Shown piece by piece: positions 17,783 through 26,976 of a stretch of DNA of 64,000 bases (positions within the stretch are counted from its first letter, which is position 1; each line of letters begins with the position of its first letter). The position numbers and the translations under genes were made by a program. The notes below the pieces were generated by a model, which ran no database searches, was not told the DNA's origin, and saw only the letters and a list, made by a program, of their open reading frames with translations. This DNA is from Gemmataceae bacterium (GTDB lineage: Bacteria > Planctomycetota > Planctomycetia > Gemmatales > Gemmataceae), in assembly GCA_019636445.1 (NCBI GenBank), contig JAHBXO010000002.1, positions 124,001 to 188,000 on the forward strand, in the 5' to 3' direction.

Positions 17783-18484
17783 ATGTTCGCCACGACGCAC
17801 TGGAGTTTGATCGCGGCGGCCGGGGATCCCGGTGATCCGGCGTCGCGCGCGGCGCTCGCCCAACTCTGCGAAGCCTACTGGTTTCCGGTGTACGCCTACA
17901 TCCGGCGGAAGGGGCACGATCGCGCGAAGGCCGAGGATCTCACGCAGAGCTTCTTCGCCCGACTGCTCGAGAAGAACGACTTGGCGATGGCGGATCGCAC
18001 GCGCGGCCGGTTCCGCGCCTTCCTGCTCGCGGCTTGCCAACATTTTCTCGCCAATCAGCACGACTTCGAAACCGCCGACAAACGCGGCGGCGGACGGCGC
18101 GTCCTCTCGCTCGACTTCGACTCGGCCGAGGGGAAGTTCACGCGGGAACCGGTGGCGAACCACGACTCGGCGGAACGACTCTTCGAACGCCGCTGGGCGG
18201 TTGAGCTGCTCGACCGGGCACTGGCGGAATTGCGGTTGGAATACGTGCAGACCGATCGCGGTATGCTCTTCGACCTCCTTAAGCCGACGCTCGTGGGGGA
18301 ATCGACCACGGGGTACGAGGCCATTTCGAACCAACTTGGTCTCGGCATCGGTGCGGTGAAGGTCGCGGTCCACCGCCTGCGGCAGCGCTACCGGGATCGG
18401 ATCCGGGAGGTCATCGGCCGCACCGTCGCCGATTCGGCCGACATCGATGCCGAAATCCGCGACCTTTTTGCCGCCCTGGCGTGA
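17783..18484 (+). CDS. ECF-type RNA polymerase sigma factor
   Basis: 233 residues of the planctomycete ECF type. Region 2 is FPVYAYIRRKGHDRAKAEDLTQSFFARLLEK, and region 4 is the C-terminal helix-turn-helix AISNQLGLGIGAVKVAVHRLRQRYR. It probably directs a regulon controlled by the Ser/Thr kinase encoded 75 bp downstream; this sigma-kinase pairing is frequent in planctomycetes. No anti-sigma factor gene is seen. Confidence 0.85.
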   Translation: MFATTHWSLIAAAGDPGDPASRAALAQLCEAYWFPVYAYIRRKGHDRAKAEDLTQSFFARLLEKNDLAMADRTRGRFRAFLLAACQHFLANQHDFETADKRGGGRRVLSLDFDSAEGKFTREPVANHDSAERLFERRWAVELLDRALAELRLEYVQTDRGMLFDLLKPTLVGESTTGYEAISNQLGLGIGAVKVAVHRLRQRYRDRIREVIGRTVADSADIDAEIRDLFAALA

Positions 18485-18558
18485 TTGTCCTGTAACCTTC
18501 TCCCGAAGACGCTTCATCCACCGGTGACGCCGCTGACCGTGCGACCCGGAGCCTCTCT

Positions 18559-21006
18559 ATGAACCGTTATCTCGCCCTGGCCTATGGCCTGTTCGTCGCC
18601 GCCCTCCTCCTCCTGCTCGGACTCGGCGATTACAAGGGCGACAACTTCTCGCAAACCCTCTTCGGTTACGGCCGATTCAACGCGAACGCCGTCTATCTCA
18701 CCCTCGGCGTCCTCGGTTTGGCGTCCTGGTGGAATTTCGTCCAATGGCGGAAATCCAGCACCGGTCCCGCGTCCACATCGATTCATTTCGTGCTGGCGAA
18801 CGTCTGGTTCGCCATCGCCGTCGCGATGATCCTCGGCACGTGGGTCCATCCGTCGTCGAGCCGCCGCGTGAGCCTCTACGGCTTCAGCCGGTATGAAGTT
18901 CCGCCGATCTACCTGATGAATGCGGTGGCGTTTGCGGCCGCGTTCATTCACCTGCGTTGGTGGCGGAAAGCCGGCCGGCCTGGCGTCACCGAAGCCAGCC
19001 ACTTCGCCCTCGCCAACGCTTGGTTCCTTGCGGCCGTCGTGATCGTCCTCGGCATCGGCGACCATCGCGACAGCGGGAGATACGCGACTCTCTTCGGTTA
19101 CGGAAAGATGGAGGAACTTCCGCCGTACGTCGCCGTCGGCTTGATGGTCCTGGCCGCGATCTGGAATTTCCGCGCCCGGCGATTCGTTGCCTTGAAACCG
19201 CTTTCGAAATCGATTCCCCTTCCGGCCGACGACCTGATGGACCGCGACTGGAAGCGTCCGCTGGCCTTCGCCCTGGCAGCATCGGTGATTGTCGTCGTCT
19301 TTGGTGCGACGTTTCTCGTCTCGACGCGGACCGAACGAATTTCGCCGCCGATGCAAATGGGGCAAGGGATCGGCGAAGGAGGGCAAGTCCGACCGTTTAA
19401 TCCGATCGTCGAATCGCCGCCGCAGGTCGCGGATCGGCCGATGTGGATCCTCGGCGTTCCGATTATCGTGGCGGTTCTCACCGTTGGCATTACGATTGCC
19501 ATTATTCTGAGTCGAAAACGGGTAATCACGACGCCACGGTCATACCCGTCATCGGCGCTCCCGACCCCGCCGCCGATCCCGCGAGCCGAAGCTCCCGGTC
19601 CGCCCCGCGCGTGTCCGCAGTGCCGGGCGCCGATCGCGACCGACGCGCCGCAGGGGTTGTGCCCGCGTTGTCTCATGGCCGGGGCGTTCCAGTCGATCCT
19701 GAATCCGAACCGCACGAGTCCGTATGCCGGTTCGTTGGAGCCGCCGACGCCGGAAGAAGTGCAGGAATTCTTCCCGCACCTGGAGATTCTGGGCCTCATC
19801 GGCGCGGGCGGCATGGGCGCGGTCTATCAGGCCCGGCAGCCGAATCTCGACCGCATCGTCGCGTTGAAGCTCATCCGGCCGCGCGAGGACAACCCCGCCT
19901 TTGCCGAGCGGTTCGTCCGCGAGGCGAGGGCGATGGCCAAGCTGACGCACCCGAACATCGTCACGATCTTCGAGTCCGGCGAAGCCGGCGGATCGCTCTA
20001 CCTCATCATGGAATTCATCGACGGTGTGACGCTCCGCGAGGCGATCCGCGCGAAGGCAGTCCAGCCCACCGACGCGATGAGGATCGTCGGCCAGCTCTGC
20101 GATGCACTCGAATACGCCCACTCGCAGGGCGTCGTCCACCGCGACATCAAGCCGGAGAACATCCTGCTGGACCGGGCGGGCAAAGTGAAGGTCGTGGACT
20201 TCGGCCTTGCGAAGCTCGCCGACGACAACGCGATCTCCCTGACGCACACGCGCCAGGCGATGGGCACGCCGCACTACATGGCTCCGGAGCAATGGGAAAA
20301 GCCGACGGAAGTGGACCACCGCGCCGACATCTACGCACTCGGCGTGGTCATCTATGAACTGCTCACCGGCGAGTTGCCGCTCGGCCGTTTCGATCCGCCG
20401 TCGGTGAAATCTCGGCTGGACGCCCGCATCGACGAGATCGTGCTGAAGTTGCTGGCGAAGGAACCGGACCGGCGCTATCAACGCGCCAGCGAAGTGCGGA
20501 CGGCGCTCTTCGGCATCGGCGACCTGCGGGTCGAGGGCACGGTCCGCCGCCACGACGTCGGGAACCGCCGCGTCGATTTCTACGAGTACAAGTCGACGAA
20601 GGAATTCCTTGGTTGGCCGCTCGTCCACATCGTCCGCGGGGTCGACCCGCGCACCGGCACGCGCCGCGTCGCGAAGGGATGGATCGCCTTCGGAGATTCT
20701 TTCGCCATTGGCGGCATTGCCTTCGGCGGCATCGGGTCTGTCGGTGTCATCGCCATCGCGGGCGTCTTCGGCCTAGGACTACTTGCGCTGGCGGGCGCGC
20801 TCGCGGTCGGCGGCATTGCGGCCGGCGGCACGGCCATGGGTTTCACCGCCTTTGGCGGCATCGCGCTCGGCTGGCTCGCGGTCGGCGGCGTCGCCATCGG
20901 CAAGTACGCGCTCGGCGGAACGGCCATCGGCATGGTCACGAACAAGCATGGAGCGATCTCGAATCTTTGGGAACGAATCCAGGCCGACGTCAGCGGGTGG
21001 TTCTAG
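18559..21006 (+). CDS. Membrane Ser/Thr protein kinase with zinc-ribbon-like linker
   Basis: 815 residues. About eight hydrophobic segments lie in residues 1-315, then a Pro-rich linker and a CPQC...CPRC zinc-ribbon-like motif near 352-373. The Hanks-type kinase domain runs from about 408 to 670: GAGGMGAVY loop, Lys437, HRDIKPEN with Asp529 catalytic, DFG at 547-549, GTPHYMAPEQ. After a basic linker comes a Gly-rich hydrophobic tail (about 715-795) of repeated GGIAxGG-like units. The kinase is complete and probably active. It sits directly behind the ECF sigma gene and is a candidate regulator of it. Confidence 0.92.
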   Translation: MNRYLALAYGLFVAALLLLLGLGDYKGDNFSQTLFGYGRFNANAVYLTLGVLGLASWWNFVQWRKSSTGPASTSIHFVLANVWFAIAVAMILGTWVHPSSSRRVSLYGFSRYEVPPIYLMNAVAFAAAFIHLRWWRKAGRPGVTEASHFALANAWFLAAVVIVLGIGDHRDSGRYATLFGYGKMEELPPYVAVGLMVLAAIWNFRARRFVALKPLSKSIPLPADDLMDRDWKRPLAFALAASVIVVVFGATFLVSTRTERISPPMQMGQGIGEGGQVRPFNPIVESPPQVADRPMWILGVPIIVAVLTVGITIAIILSRKRVITTPRSYPSSALPTPPPIPRAEAPGPPRACPQCRAPIATDAPQGLCPRCLMAGAFQSILNPNRTSPYAGSLEPPTPEEVQEFFPHLEILGLIGAGGMGAVYQARQPNLDRIVALKLIRPREDNPAFAERFVREARAMAKLTHPNIVTIFESGEAGGSLYLIMEFIDGVTLREAIRAKAVQPTDAMRIVGQLCDALEYAHSQGVVHRDIKPENILLDRAGKVKVVDFGLAKLADDNAISLTHTRQAMGTPHYMAPEQWEKPTEVDHRADIYALGVVIYELLTGELPLGRFDPPSVKSRLDARIDEIVLKLLAKEPDRRYQRASEVRTALFGIGDLRVEGTVRRHDVGNRRVDFYEYKSTKEFLGWPLVHIVRGVDPRTGTRRVAKGWIAFGDSFAIGGIAFGGIGSVGVIAIAGVFGLGLLALAGALAVGGIAAGGTAMGFTAFGGIALGWLAVGGVAIGKYALGGTAIGMVTNKHGAISNLWERIQADVSGWF

Positions 21007-21063
21007 CACCCGTCCCGTTTCACCAATGAGACCCGACGTCCCCTGATCCACGCGAGGTGCGAT

Positions 21064-21372
21064 ATGGACGAATCCCTGTGGGCTTCCATCGGCGGAGGTC
21101 TGGGTATAGCGATCGGACTTGTTGGCGGCGTCATCGGCGTCCGCGCCAGCCTCAAGAACGCAAAGAGCGATCAGGAACGCCGGCTCGTCTGGCGATTCTC
21201 GCTCGCGATCCTCGGCCTTGTGGGGATCCTGATGGCCGGTCTGTTGCTGCTCCCACCGCCGTACAACTGGCTCTCATGGATTCCCTATGCGATCGTGCTC
21301 GTCGTCTCCATCCGATACGCGAACAAACTTCAAGCCGGACTCCGAAACCCGACCGAAAGCTCAAAAATGTAA
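21064..21372 (+). CDS. Small membrane protein, unknown
   Basis: 102 residues with three hydrophobic segments (about 5-25, 43-64 and 69-88) separated by a charged LKNAKSDQERR loop. No family recognised. It starts 57 bp after the kinase gene in the same direction and could be co-transcribed. A purine-rich GCGAGG precedes the ATG. Confidence 0.6.
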   Translation: MDESLWASIGGGLGIAIGLVGGVIGVRASLKNAKSDQERRLVWRFSLAILGLVGILMAGLLLLPPPYNWLSWIPYAIVLVVSIRYANKLQAGLRNPTESSKM

Positions 21373-21445
21373 TCGTCGTTCAAAAATCCACCACGATGTT
21401 CGACCGGGCAGGTACAATCACTCCGTTCCTTTCGGAGCCTTCGTC

Positions 21446-24058
21446 GTGACCTTCACACCCTGGTTCGCCGCCCTCGTCCTGTCCACGGTCCAGCCGAACG
21501 GCTTGCCGAAGAACGCGATCGTGCGCCTCGGCGCCAGCCCCACGCGGCTGGGGCCGGTGCAGGTCGCCGTCTCCGCCGACGGCAAGCGCATCGTCACGGC
21601 CACGCCCGACACGCTCGTGCGCACCTTCGACGCCGCCACCGGCCAACCGATCGCGTCCCGCCGGCTGGTCGAGAAGGTCGAACGCAATATCTACGGCGGC
21701 AACGGCGGCACGCTCGCCGGCCTCTCCGCCGACGGCGGCCTCGCACTCGTCTTCGACGGCGAAGACTACTCCGCCCGCTCCGTCCGCGTCCTCGAAACCG
21801 AGACCGGCAAACTGCGGATGAAGTATCCCAGCAACAACAACGGCAACAACTGGATCAGTTCCGCCGTCCTCGCACCGGACGGCAAGAAGATCCTCGTCAA
21901 CGAATACGGCAACGGCAACCCGCGGCACGTCGTCATCGAAGTCGCCACTGGCACGAGCAAGACCTTTCTCGAACAGCAAAATGGCGGCGGGTTCGTCGTC
22001 GCGGCCGGACTCATGCAATTCAGTCCCGACAGTTCCAAGATCCTGCTCCTCGACGCCAACAACGTTGGCATCGGCAACAAGATGAGCGGCACCTGCTACA
22101 ACGCCGACGACGGGAAGAAGATCTGGACGGAAGTGGTCGGCATGTGGCCGGTCTTCACGCGCGACTCCAAGCACATCCTCGCAGCGGGCATTGAAAAGAC
22201 TTCGGGCGTGCGCGATGCCGCCACCGGCAAAGAGGTGAAGTGGACTCTGCCAAAAGCCGCCGAAATTCTCGGCCAGCAAGTCGCGGGGCCGAACGATCTG
22301 GCGTTGTTCCCGCTCAAGGCCGGCGATGCCGAGATTTGGAATCTCAAGAAAGGGGAACGTGTCGGGAAACTGTCGACGGGCCGACCTCCTCGATCCACCA
22401 CGCAGGGGACCGCCTTCGCGCCGGACGGCTCGTTCCTCGTCACCGCGTTCAACGGCCACCTTTGCCGCTGGAATCTGCCGAAGGGCGACAAGGCGTTCGG
22501 CGACCCCGCCCCGCCCGGTTCCGCCACCAACGTCACGCGGCTCGTCTACTCCCCCGACGGCAAGAAAATCTTCAGCCTTGGTGAACAGGACATGCCCGGC
22601 ACCTGGGAAATCGAGACCCGGAAATGGGCTGGCACACCCCAACTCGAAGCCAATACGGGACCGACCGACAACGAACAGATGATGGTGTTCTTCGGCGGTT
22701 ACCCCACGACGCGCGCGGTCGCGTATTCGGCCGCCGGACCGCGATTCCTCACCGGCGGAATGAACGCCGCCATGGAAGTCCGCGATGGCGTTTCCGGGAA
22801 AGTGCTCACCAAACTCAAGGGTGGAAAGGGCGAACCGAACGGCAACGAATTCCAATATGGTACGCTCTCTGCCGACGGGAACACGGCCACGCTCTTCAAG
22901 ATGAACTACACCGGAAACCAGTCGAAGATGACGTTCGAATCCTGGGACGTGAACGCCGGCTCGAAATCCAACTTCGCCGAGTTCACGTTTCCCAATTACG
23001 CCTCGATGGCGAACATCTCCCCGTGCGGACGATTCGCCATGTTCGGCAGCAAGATCGTCTCGCTCGGCTCCGGCGGGATGCTGTTCAGCATCGTGAAGAC
23101 GCAAAACAACAACTACTACTATTACGGCGGCTCCACCACCTTCTCGAACGACGGCCGACTCCTCGCGACCACCCAGAACGAAGAGACGATGCGAGGCAAC
23201 CTGAACAGCCCCGGCACCGTGCACCTCTGGGACGTCACGACCGGCAAGGAGATCCGCAAGATCGCCACCGGCGCGAACTCGAATGCCGTGACCTTCAGCG
23301 CCGACAACCGTCTGATTGGTTTCGCCAGCATGAAGGGCGTGAAAATCTTCGATCTGAACGCCGGCAAGGAACTGGCGTTCTTCCCGGCGACGGACCTGCG
23401 GATTCCGAACTATTACGAGGGGGTTTCGGCCACGTCGCCGTTCGCCTTCGCCCCCGACGGTCGGACGCTCGCCACGGGGCACACCGACGGCACGATCACG
23501 ATCTGGAAAATCCCCACGCCACCGGACCTGCCGGAACTCAAACCCGAGGAGTTCGACAAGTTCTGGGACGCGTTCGTCACCGACGCGCCGGCGGAATCCC
23601 GGAACTCGCTGCACCGACTCGTTCAGAATCCCGAGACGGCGATGAAGCTGCTCTCCGCGAAGTTCACCGCCCCCGCCCCGAAGCCGATCGATGTGGATCT
23701 GCCCGCGGTTATTCGCAAGTTCGACGCGCCCGCGTTCGCCGACCGCCAGGCGGCGATCAAGAAGGTCAAGGAACTCGGCCCGCGCGCCGCGCCGGCCTTG
23801 CAGGACGCGATCCGAACGACCGAATCGGTGGAAGTGCGGGCGCGGGCGGAGGAGATGCTGGAGCAGATGAAGGCCGGACCGAAGACGCACGGCGCCGGAC
23901 CGGACCTGCGTGCGGTGCGCGCGATCGAGGCATTGGAACGGATCGGCACGCCGGCGGCGAAAAAGCTGCTCGAAGGTTGGACGCAACACGTCGCGAATCC
24001 ACGGATCGCCGGCGAGGCGGCCCTCGCGTTGCAGCGGCTGACGGCGGCGGGAAAGTAA
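21446..24058 (+). CDS. Secreted WD40/beta-propeller repeat protein with HEAT-like tail
   Basis: 870 residues from a GTG at 21446, which begins a hydrophobic leader (TFTPWFAALVLSTV). Repeated propeller units such as VAVSADGKRIVTATPDTLVRTFD, LVYSPDGKKIFSLG, VTFSADNRLIGFAS and FAPDGRTLATGHTDGTITIW show a WD40-like fold spread over residues 30-690. The last ~150 residues are helical with LGPRAAPALQDAI and LERIGTPAAKKLLEGW, which resemble HEAT or PBS-type repeats. Such proteins are plentiful in Gemmataceae; a binding or scaffold role is likely. The upstream part of the open frame (from 21287) overlaps the previous gene and lacks a credible start. Confidence 0.75.
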   Translation: MTFTPWFAALVLSTVQPNGLPKNAIVRLGASPTRLGPVQVAVSADGKRIVTATPDTLVRTFDAATGQPIASRRLVEKVERNIYGGNGGTLAGLSADGGLALVFDGEDYSARSVRVLETETGKLRMKYPSNNNGNNWISSAVLAPDGKKILVNEYGNGNPRHVVIEVATGTSKTFLEQQNGGGFVVAAGLMQFSPDSSKILLLDANNVGIGNKMSGTCYNADDGKKIWTEVVGMWPVFTRDSKHILAAGIEKTSGVRDAATGKEVKWTLPKAAEILGQQVAGPNDLALFPLKAGDAEIWNLKKGERVGKLSTGRPPRSTTQGTAFAPDGSFLVTAFNGHLCRWNLPKGDKAFGDPAPPGSATNVTRLVYSPDGKKIFSLGEQDMPGTWEIETRKWAGTPQLEANTGPTDNEQMMVFFGGYPTTRAVAYSAAGPRFLTGGMNAAMEVRDGVSGKVLTKLKGGKGEPNGNEFQYGTLSADGNTATLFKMNYTGNQSKMTFESWDVNAGSKSNFAEFTFPNYASMANISPCGRFAMFGSKIVSLGSGGMLFSIVKTQNNNYYYYGGSTTFSNDGRLLATTQNEETMRGNLNSPGTVHLWDVTTGKEIRKIATGANSNAVTFSADNRLIGFASMKGVKIFDLNAGKELAFFPATDLRIPNYYEGVSATSPFAFAPDGRTLATGHTDGTITIWKIPTPPDLPELKPEEFDKFWDAFVTDAPAESRNSLHRLVQNPETAMKLLSAKFTAPAPKPIDVDLPAVIRKFDAPAFADRQAAIKKVKELGPRAAPALQDAIRTTESVEVRARAEEMLEQMKAGPKTHGAGPDLRAVRAIEALERIGTPAAKKLLEGWTQHVANPRIAGEAALALQRLTAAGK

Positions 24059-24126
24059 GTTCCCCCTTGCCGTTCGTCGCACAGGCGGCATAATGTCCGT
24101 TCCGATATTCCGGGCTGCCGAGGGTA

Positions 24127-24142
24127 GTGGGCGTTCGCCCAC
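24127..24142 (+). promoter_or_regulatory. Small hairpin in the rplY leader
   Basis: GTGGGCG and CGCCCAC form a 7-bp stem with a 2-nt gap, about 28 nt before the rplY start codon. It may act in translational control; there is no direct evidence. Confidence 0.3.
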
Positions 24143-24169
24143 GAGAGTAGCGCCCCGAAGGAACCGAAC

Positions 24170-24814
24170 ATGTCCGTTACCGTCTCGCTGGCCACCGAGC
24201 CGCGAACCGGCACGGGATCCCGTGCCGCCCACAAGCTCCGCAAGGCCGGCCGGATTCCGGCCGTCATCTACGGTCACAAGGAAGCCGTCGTCCCGGTCAC
24301 CGTGGACGCCAAGGAACTCCACCGCGCCATCGTGCTCCAGCACGCCCGCGTGCTGGACCTGAAGGTCGCCGGCAAAACCGAGACCGTGCTGATCCGCGAA
24401 CTCCAGTGGGACCACCTCGGCAGCGAGATGGTGCATGTGGACTTCGCCCGCGTCTCGAAGGACGAACGCGTCCGCGTCACGGTGCCGATCAAGCTCAAGA
24501 ACGCCCCGAAGAGCATGGGCGGCGGCGTGCTCGACCAGCCGTTCCACCAGGTCCACATCGAGTGCCTCGCGATCGCGATTCCGGACGAAATCACGATCGA
24601 CATCACGAACCTGACATTGGGTCAGCCGATCCACGTTTCCGATCTCCAGCTTCCCGAAGGCGTGAAGGTGCTGGAGGCCCCCGAAGGCGTGGTCGTGCAA
24701 CTCAAGCTTCCCGGCGTGGAAGTCGCCGCGACGCCGGCGGCGACCGATGCCGCCGCCGCGAGCGGACCGGAAGTCATCAAGAAGGAAAAGAAGGTCGAGG
24801 ACGAGGAGGAGTAA
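24170..24814 (+). CDS. rplY: 50S ribosomal protein L25/general stress protein Ctc
   Basis: 214 residues, the long Ctc form with an N-terminal 5S rRNA-binding L25 domain (RAAHKLRKAGRIPAVIYG, residues 18-35) and a C-terminal beta domain (VHVDFARVS, HQVHIECLAI). It ends in an acidic/Ala tail. First gene of a translation and replication run: rplY-pth-rpsF-ssb-rplI-dnaB. Confidence 0.95.
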   Translation: MSVTVSLATEPRTGTGSRAAHKLRKAGRIPAVIYGHKEAVVPVTVDAKELHRAIVLQHARVLDLKVAGKTETVLIRELQWDHLGSEMVHVDFARVSKDERVRVTVPIKLKNAPKSMGGGVLDQPFHQVHIECLAIAIPDEITIDITNLTLGQPIHVSDLQLPEGVKVLEAPEGVVVQLKLPGVEVAATPAATDAAAASGPEVIKKEKKVEDEEE

Positions 24815-24821
24815 TCCAGGA

Positions 24822-24906
24822 TTCAGGAGTCAGGGGCCAAGATTCAACGCAGAGCCTCTGACGGCGTATCGAATCGCCGCCTAACTCCGGATCCCTGACT
24901 CCTGAA
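24822..24906. repeat. Inverted repeat in the rplY-pth spacer
   Basis: TTCAGGAGTCAGGG (24822-24835) is the exact reverse complement of 24893-24906. The repeat fills nearly all of the 98-bp spacer. It may fold as a cruciform or RNA hairpin in the rplY-pth transcript. Confidence 0.7.
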
Positions 24907-24912
24907 ACTGAA

Positions 24913-25569
24913 ATGAAAGTCGTCGTCGGGTTGGGGAATCCCGGATCGAAGTACGCCGGCACCCGACACAATGTCGGGTTCGACGTGATCGATTACCTCG
25001 CGAAGGCGCCGGGGGTCGGCTTGGCCCGCACGCAGTTCCAGTCGCTCGTCGCGGAAACGTCCGAGGCGGGCGACAAGGTCCTGTTGGTCAAGCCCGAGAC
25101 CTACATGAACCTCAGCGGACGCGCCGTCCGTGCGATCGTCGACTTTTACAAGGTCCCGACCGAGAACATGCTGATCGTCTGCGACGATTTCAACCTGCCG
25201 TTGGGCAAGTTGCGGGTGCGGGCCAACGGTAGTCACGGCGGGCAGAACGGCCTGCGGAACATTCAGGAACAGTTGGGGACGGACGCCTACGCGCGATTGC
25301 GAATCGGCGTCGGTCAGCCCGGGCCGGGCGAAGCGGTCGATTTCGTACTCTCGCGATTCAAACTCGGCGAGAAGGCCGCGATCGACGACGCGATCGCCAA
25401 GGCCGCCGAGGGAGTGTTGATCTGGCTGCGGCGCGGGCTGGACGCCTGCATGAACGCGACCAATGCCGGCGAACGTCCGGCCAAGAAGCCGAATCCGAAG
25501 AAGACGACTGCAAACGAGGTTGAATCCACGAATGTCGATGTACGGAAGGCGAAAAGTGACTCTCCCTGA
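24913..25569 (+). CDS. pth: Peptidyl-tRNA hydrolase
   Basis: Recycles peptidyl-tRNA by cleaving the ester bond. 218 residues: the catalytic domain is 1-180, with GLGNPGSKYAGTRHNVGFDV (residues 6-25, His20 catalytic), KPETYMNLSG and CDDFNLPLGKLRVR. The C-terminal ~35 residues are a basic, low-complexity extension (RPAKKPNPKKTTA) beyond the usual length. It lies between rplY and rpsF, a common order. Confidence 0.96.
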   Translation: MKVVVGLGNPGSKYAGTRHNVGFDVIDYLAKAPGVGLARTQFQSLVAETSEAGDKVLLVKPETYMNLSGRAVRAIVDFYKVPTENMLIVCDDFNLPLGKLRVRANGSHGGQNGLRNIQEQLGTDAYARLRIGVGQPGPGEAVDFVLSRFKLGEKAAIDDAIAKAAEGVLIWLRRGLDACMNATNAGERPAKKPNPKKTTANEVESTNVDVRKAKSDSP

Positions 25570-25617
25570 CATCACTCCGCGCTCCGAACACCGCATTCCG
25601 CATTGATCCGAATTGCT

Positions 25618-25692
25618 CCCCGTTCCAACCCTGGAACGGGGTCCGCGGGGCGTTCCCACGGAACCGAAGCATCCGCTCCCGCCCGCGGGAGC
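25618..25692 (+). promoter_or_regulatory. Two hairpins in the rpsF leader
   Basis: CCCCGTTCCA/TGGAACGGGG (25618-25641, 4-nt loop) and GCTCCCGC/GCGGGAGC (25675-25692, 2-nt loop) stand between pth and rpsF. The second ends 21 nt before the rpsF ATG. They could be an S6-responsive leader or simple processing or attenuation structures. No match to the known S6:S18 motif was established. Confidence 0.4.
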
Positions 25693-25712
25693 GTTCACGA
25701 GGTCGAGATTTC

Positions 25713-26216
25713 ATGGCTATCGCGCTTTACGAAACCCTGTACGCGTTCGACGCGACCCGCATGTCGTCGGACGGCGAGGCGATCCGCACCGGTCTCCGAA
25801 ACCTGCTCGAAAAGTACGGCGCGGAGATCCTGGTCGAACGGCCTTGGGACGAGAACGGCAAACTCGCCTACCCGATCAACAAGCAGAAGAAGGCCTACTT
25901 TCACATCCTCTACTACAAGATGGAATCGACGAAGCAGGGCGAACTCGAAGGCGACCTGCGGCTGAACGAAGACCTGCTCCGCCACATGACGATCCATGTG
26001 GATCCGAAGTGGGCTGATACGGTTTTGGAAGCTGCTCGAAACGACGGCAACCGGTTCGCGATCAAGGGCATGCAGGACGATTCCGCCGCACTGGGCGAAG
26101 GCATCATCAGCAACGATCCGCTGGCGCGGGGCGAAGTTCCGGACCTGGCCGCCACGGGCGCGCCGGCTCCCCGTCCGCGACCGCGCCGCGCCGCCGGCGA
26201 TGACAAGCCCGAATAA
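25713..26216 (+). CDS. rpsF: 30S ribosomal protein S6
   Basis: 167 residues. The S6 ferredoxin-like fold covers residues 3-100: YETLYAFDATR, then ENGKLAYPINKQKKAYFHILYY and LRLNEDLLRHMTIHV. A C-terminal extension of about 65 residues, ending basic and Pro/Arg-rich, is longer than in E. coli. It is followed by ssb, but rpsR (S18), its usual partner gene, is missing here. Confidence 0.94.
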   Translation: MAIALYETLYAFDATRMSSDGEAIRTGLRNLLEKYGAEILVERPWDENGKLAYPINKQKKAYFHILYYKMESTKQGELEGDLRLNEDLLRHMTIHVDPKWADTVLEAARNDGNRFAIKGMQDDSAALGEGIISNDPLARGEVPDLAATGAPAPRPRPRRAAGDDKPE

Positions 26217-26345
26217 CACCGACTACCGACATGGAGGTTGCGACTGCGGACGGATATCGTGATCGAGCCGGACCCGTGCCCAAACCGATAGCCTCTTGCT
26301 AAACCGCGTTCCTTTCGGGGCGCGGGCCGGAGAAGGGGTCGCACC

Positions 26346-26867
26346 ATGGCGACGTTCAACAAAGTGATCCTGATGGGTCGGCTGACGGATAATCCGGAAG
26401 CCCCCCGCACGCTGCCGAACAGCGGCAGCACGGTCGTGAAATTCCGCATTGCGGTTGGCCGATCGAAGAAAAACCCCCAGACAGGGCAGTGGGAGAACGA
26501 TCCCAACCCCCTGTACATCGACTGCGAGGCATTCGACTATCCGGACGCCAAGCGGAAGGTCGGCAACGTGATCTCCCAATACGTCAAGAAGGGCGACCCG
26601 ATCTTCATCGAGGGTCGCCTGCAATACGACCAATGGGACGATAAAACGACCGGCCAGAAGCGTTCGAAACACAAAGTGGTCGTCGAGAGCGTGGAGCTTC
26701 TCGGCGGCGGCAACCGCCAAGGCGGCGGAACTGGCGGAGGCGGCGATGACGATTTCGGCGCTCCGCCGCCGGCGCGGTCCGGCGGGCGCGGCGGGTTCAC
26801 CCCGCCGCCCGCACCCATGAACGACGGACCGGCCGACGATCAATCGAACGGGGACATCCCGTTCTGA
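26346..26867 (+). CDS. ssb: Single-stranded DNA-binding protein
   Basis: 173 residues. The OB-fold (1-112) begins FNKVILMGRLTDNPE and contains FRIAVGRSKKNP, FIEGRLQYDQWDDK and KHKVVVESVELLG. A Gly-rich linker follows, then the acidic tip DDQSNGDIPF, the canonical SSB tail that recruits replication and repair partners. It lies in the rpsF-ssb-rplI-dnaB run and has its own terminator. Confidence 0.97.
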   Translation: MATFNKVILMGRLTDNPEAPRTLPNSGSTVVKFRIAVGRSKKNPQTGQWENDPNPLYIDCEAFDYPDAKRKVGNVISQYVKKGDPIFIEGRLQYDQWDDKTTGQKRSKHKVVVESVELLGGGNRQGGGTGGGGDDDFGAPPPARSGGRGGFTPPPAPMNDGPADDQSNGDIPF

Positions 26868-26883
26868 CGACAAGGAACGACAC

Positions 26884-26911
26884 CCGGGGCGAGGGGCCGC
26901 CCCGGTTTTTT
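26884..26911 (+). terminator. Rho-independent terminator after ssb
   Basis: CCGGGGCG (26884-26891) pairs with CGCCCCGG (26898-26905) and is followed by six T residues (26906-26911). Confidence 0.85.
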
Positions 26912-26976
26912 CGCAACGCCTGGGGTCGCCCCTCCACCCCTAACCCAACCGGGGACAGGCGCAGGAAGTCCAGAAC

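Noticed and set aside
21380..24700. 1106-residue open frame on the minus strand
   Set aside because: It mirrors the WD40-like and rplY genes in high-GC DNA; its composition is Arg/Gly/Val/Glu-rich without any domain, and it spans two real genes.
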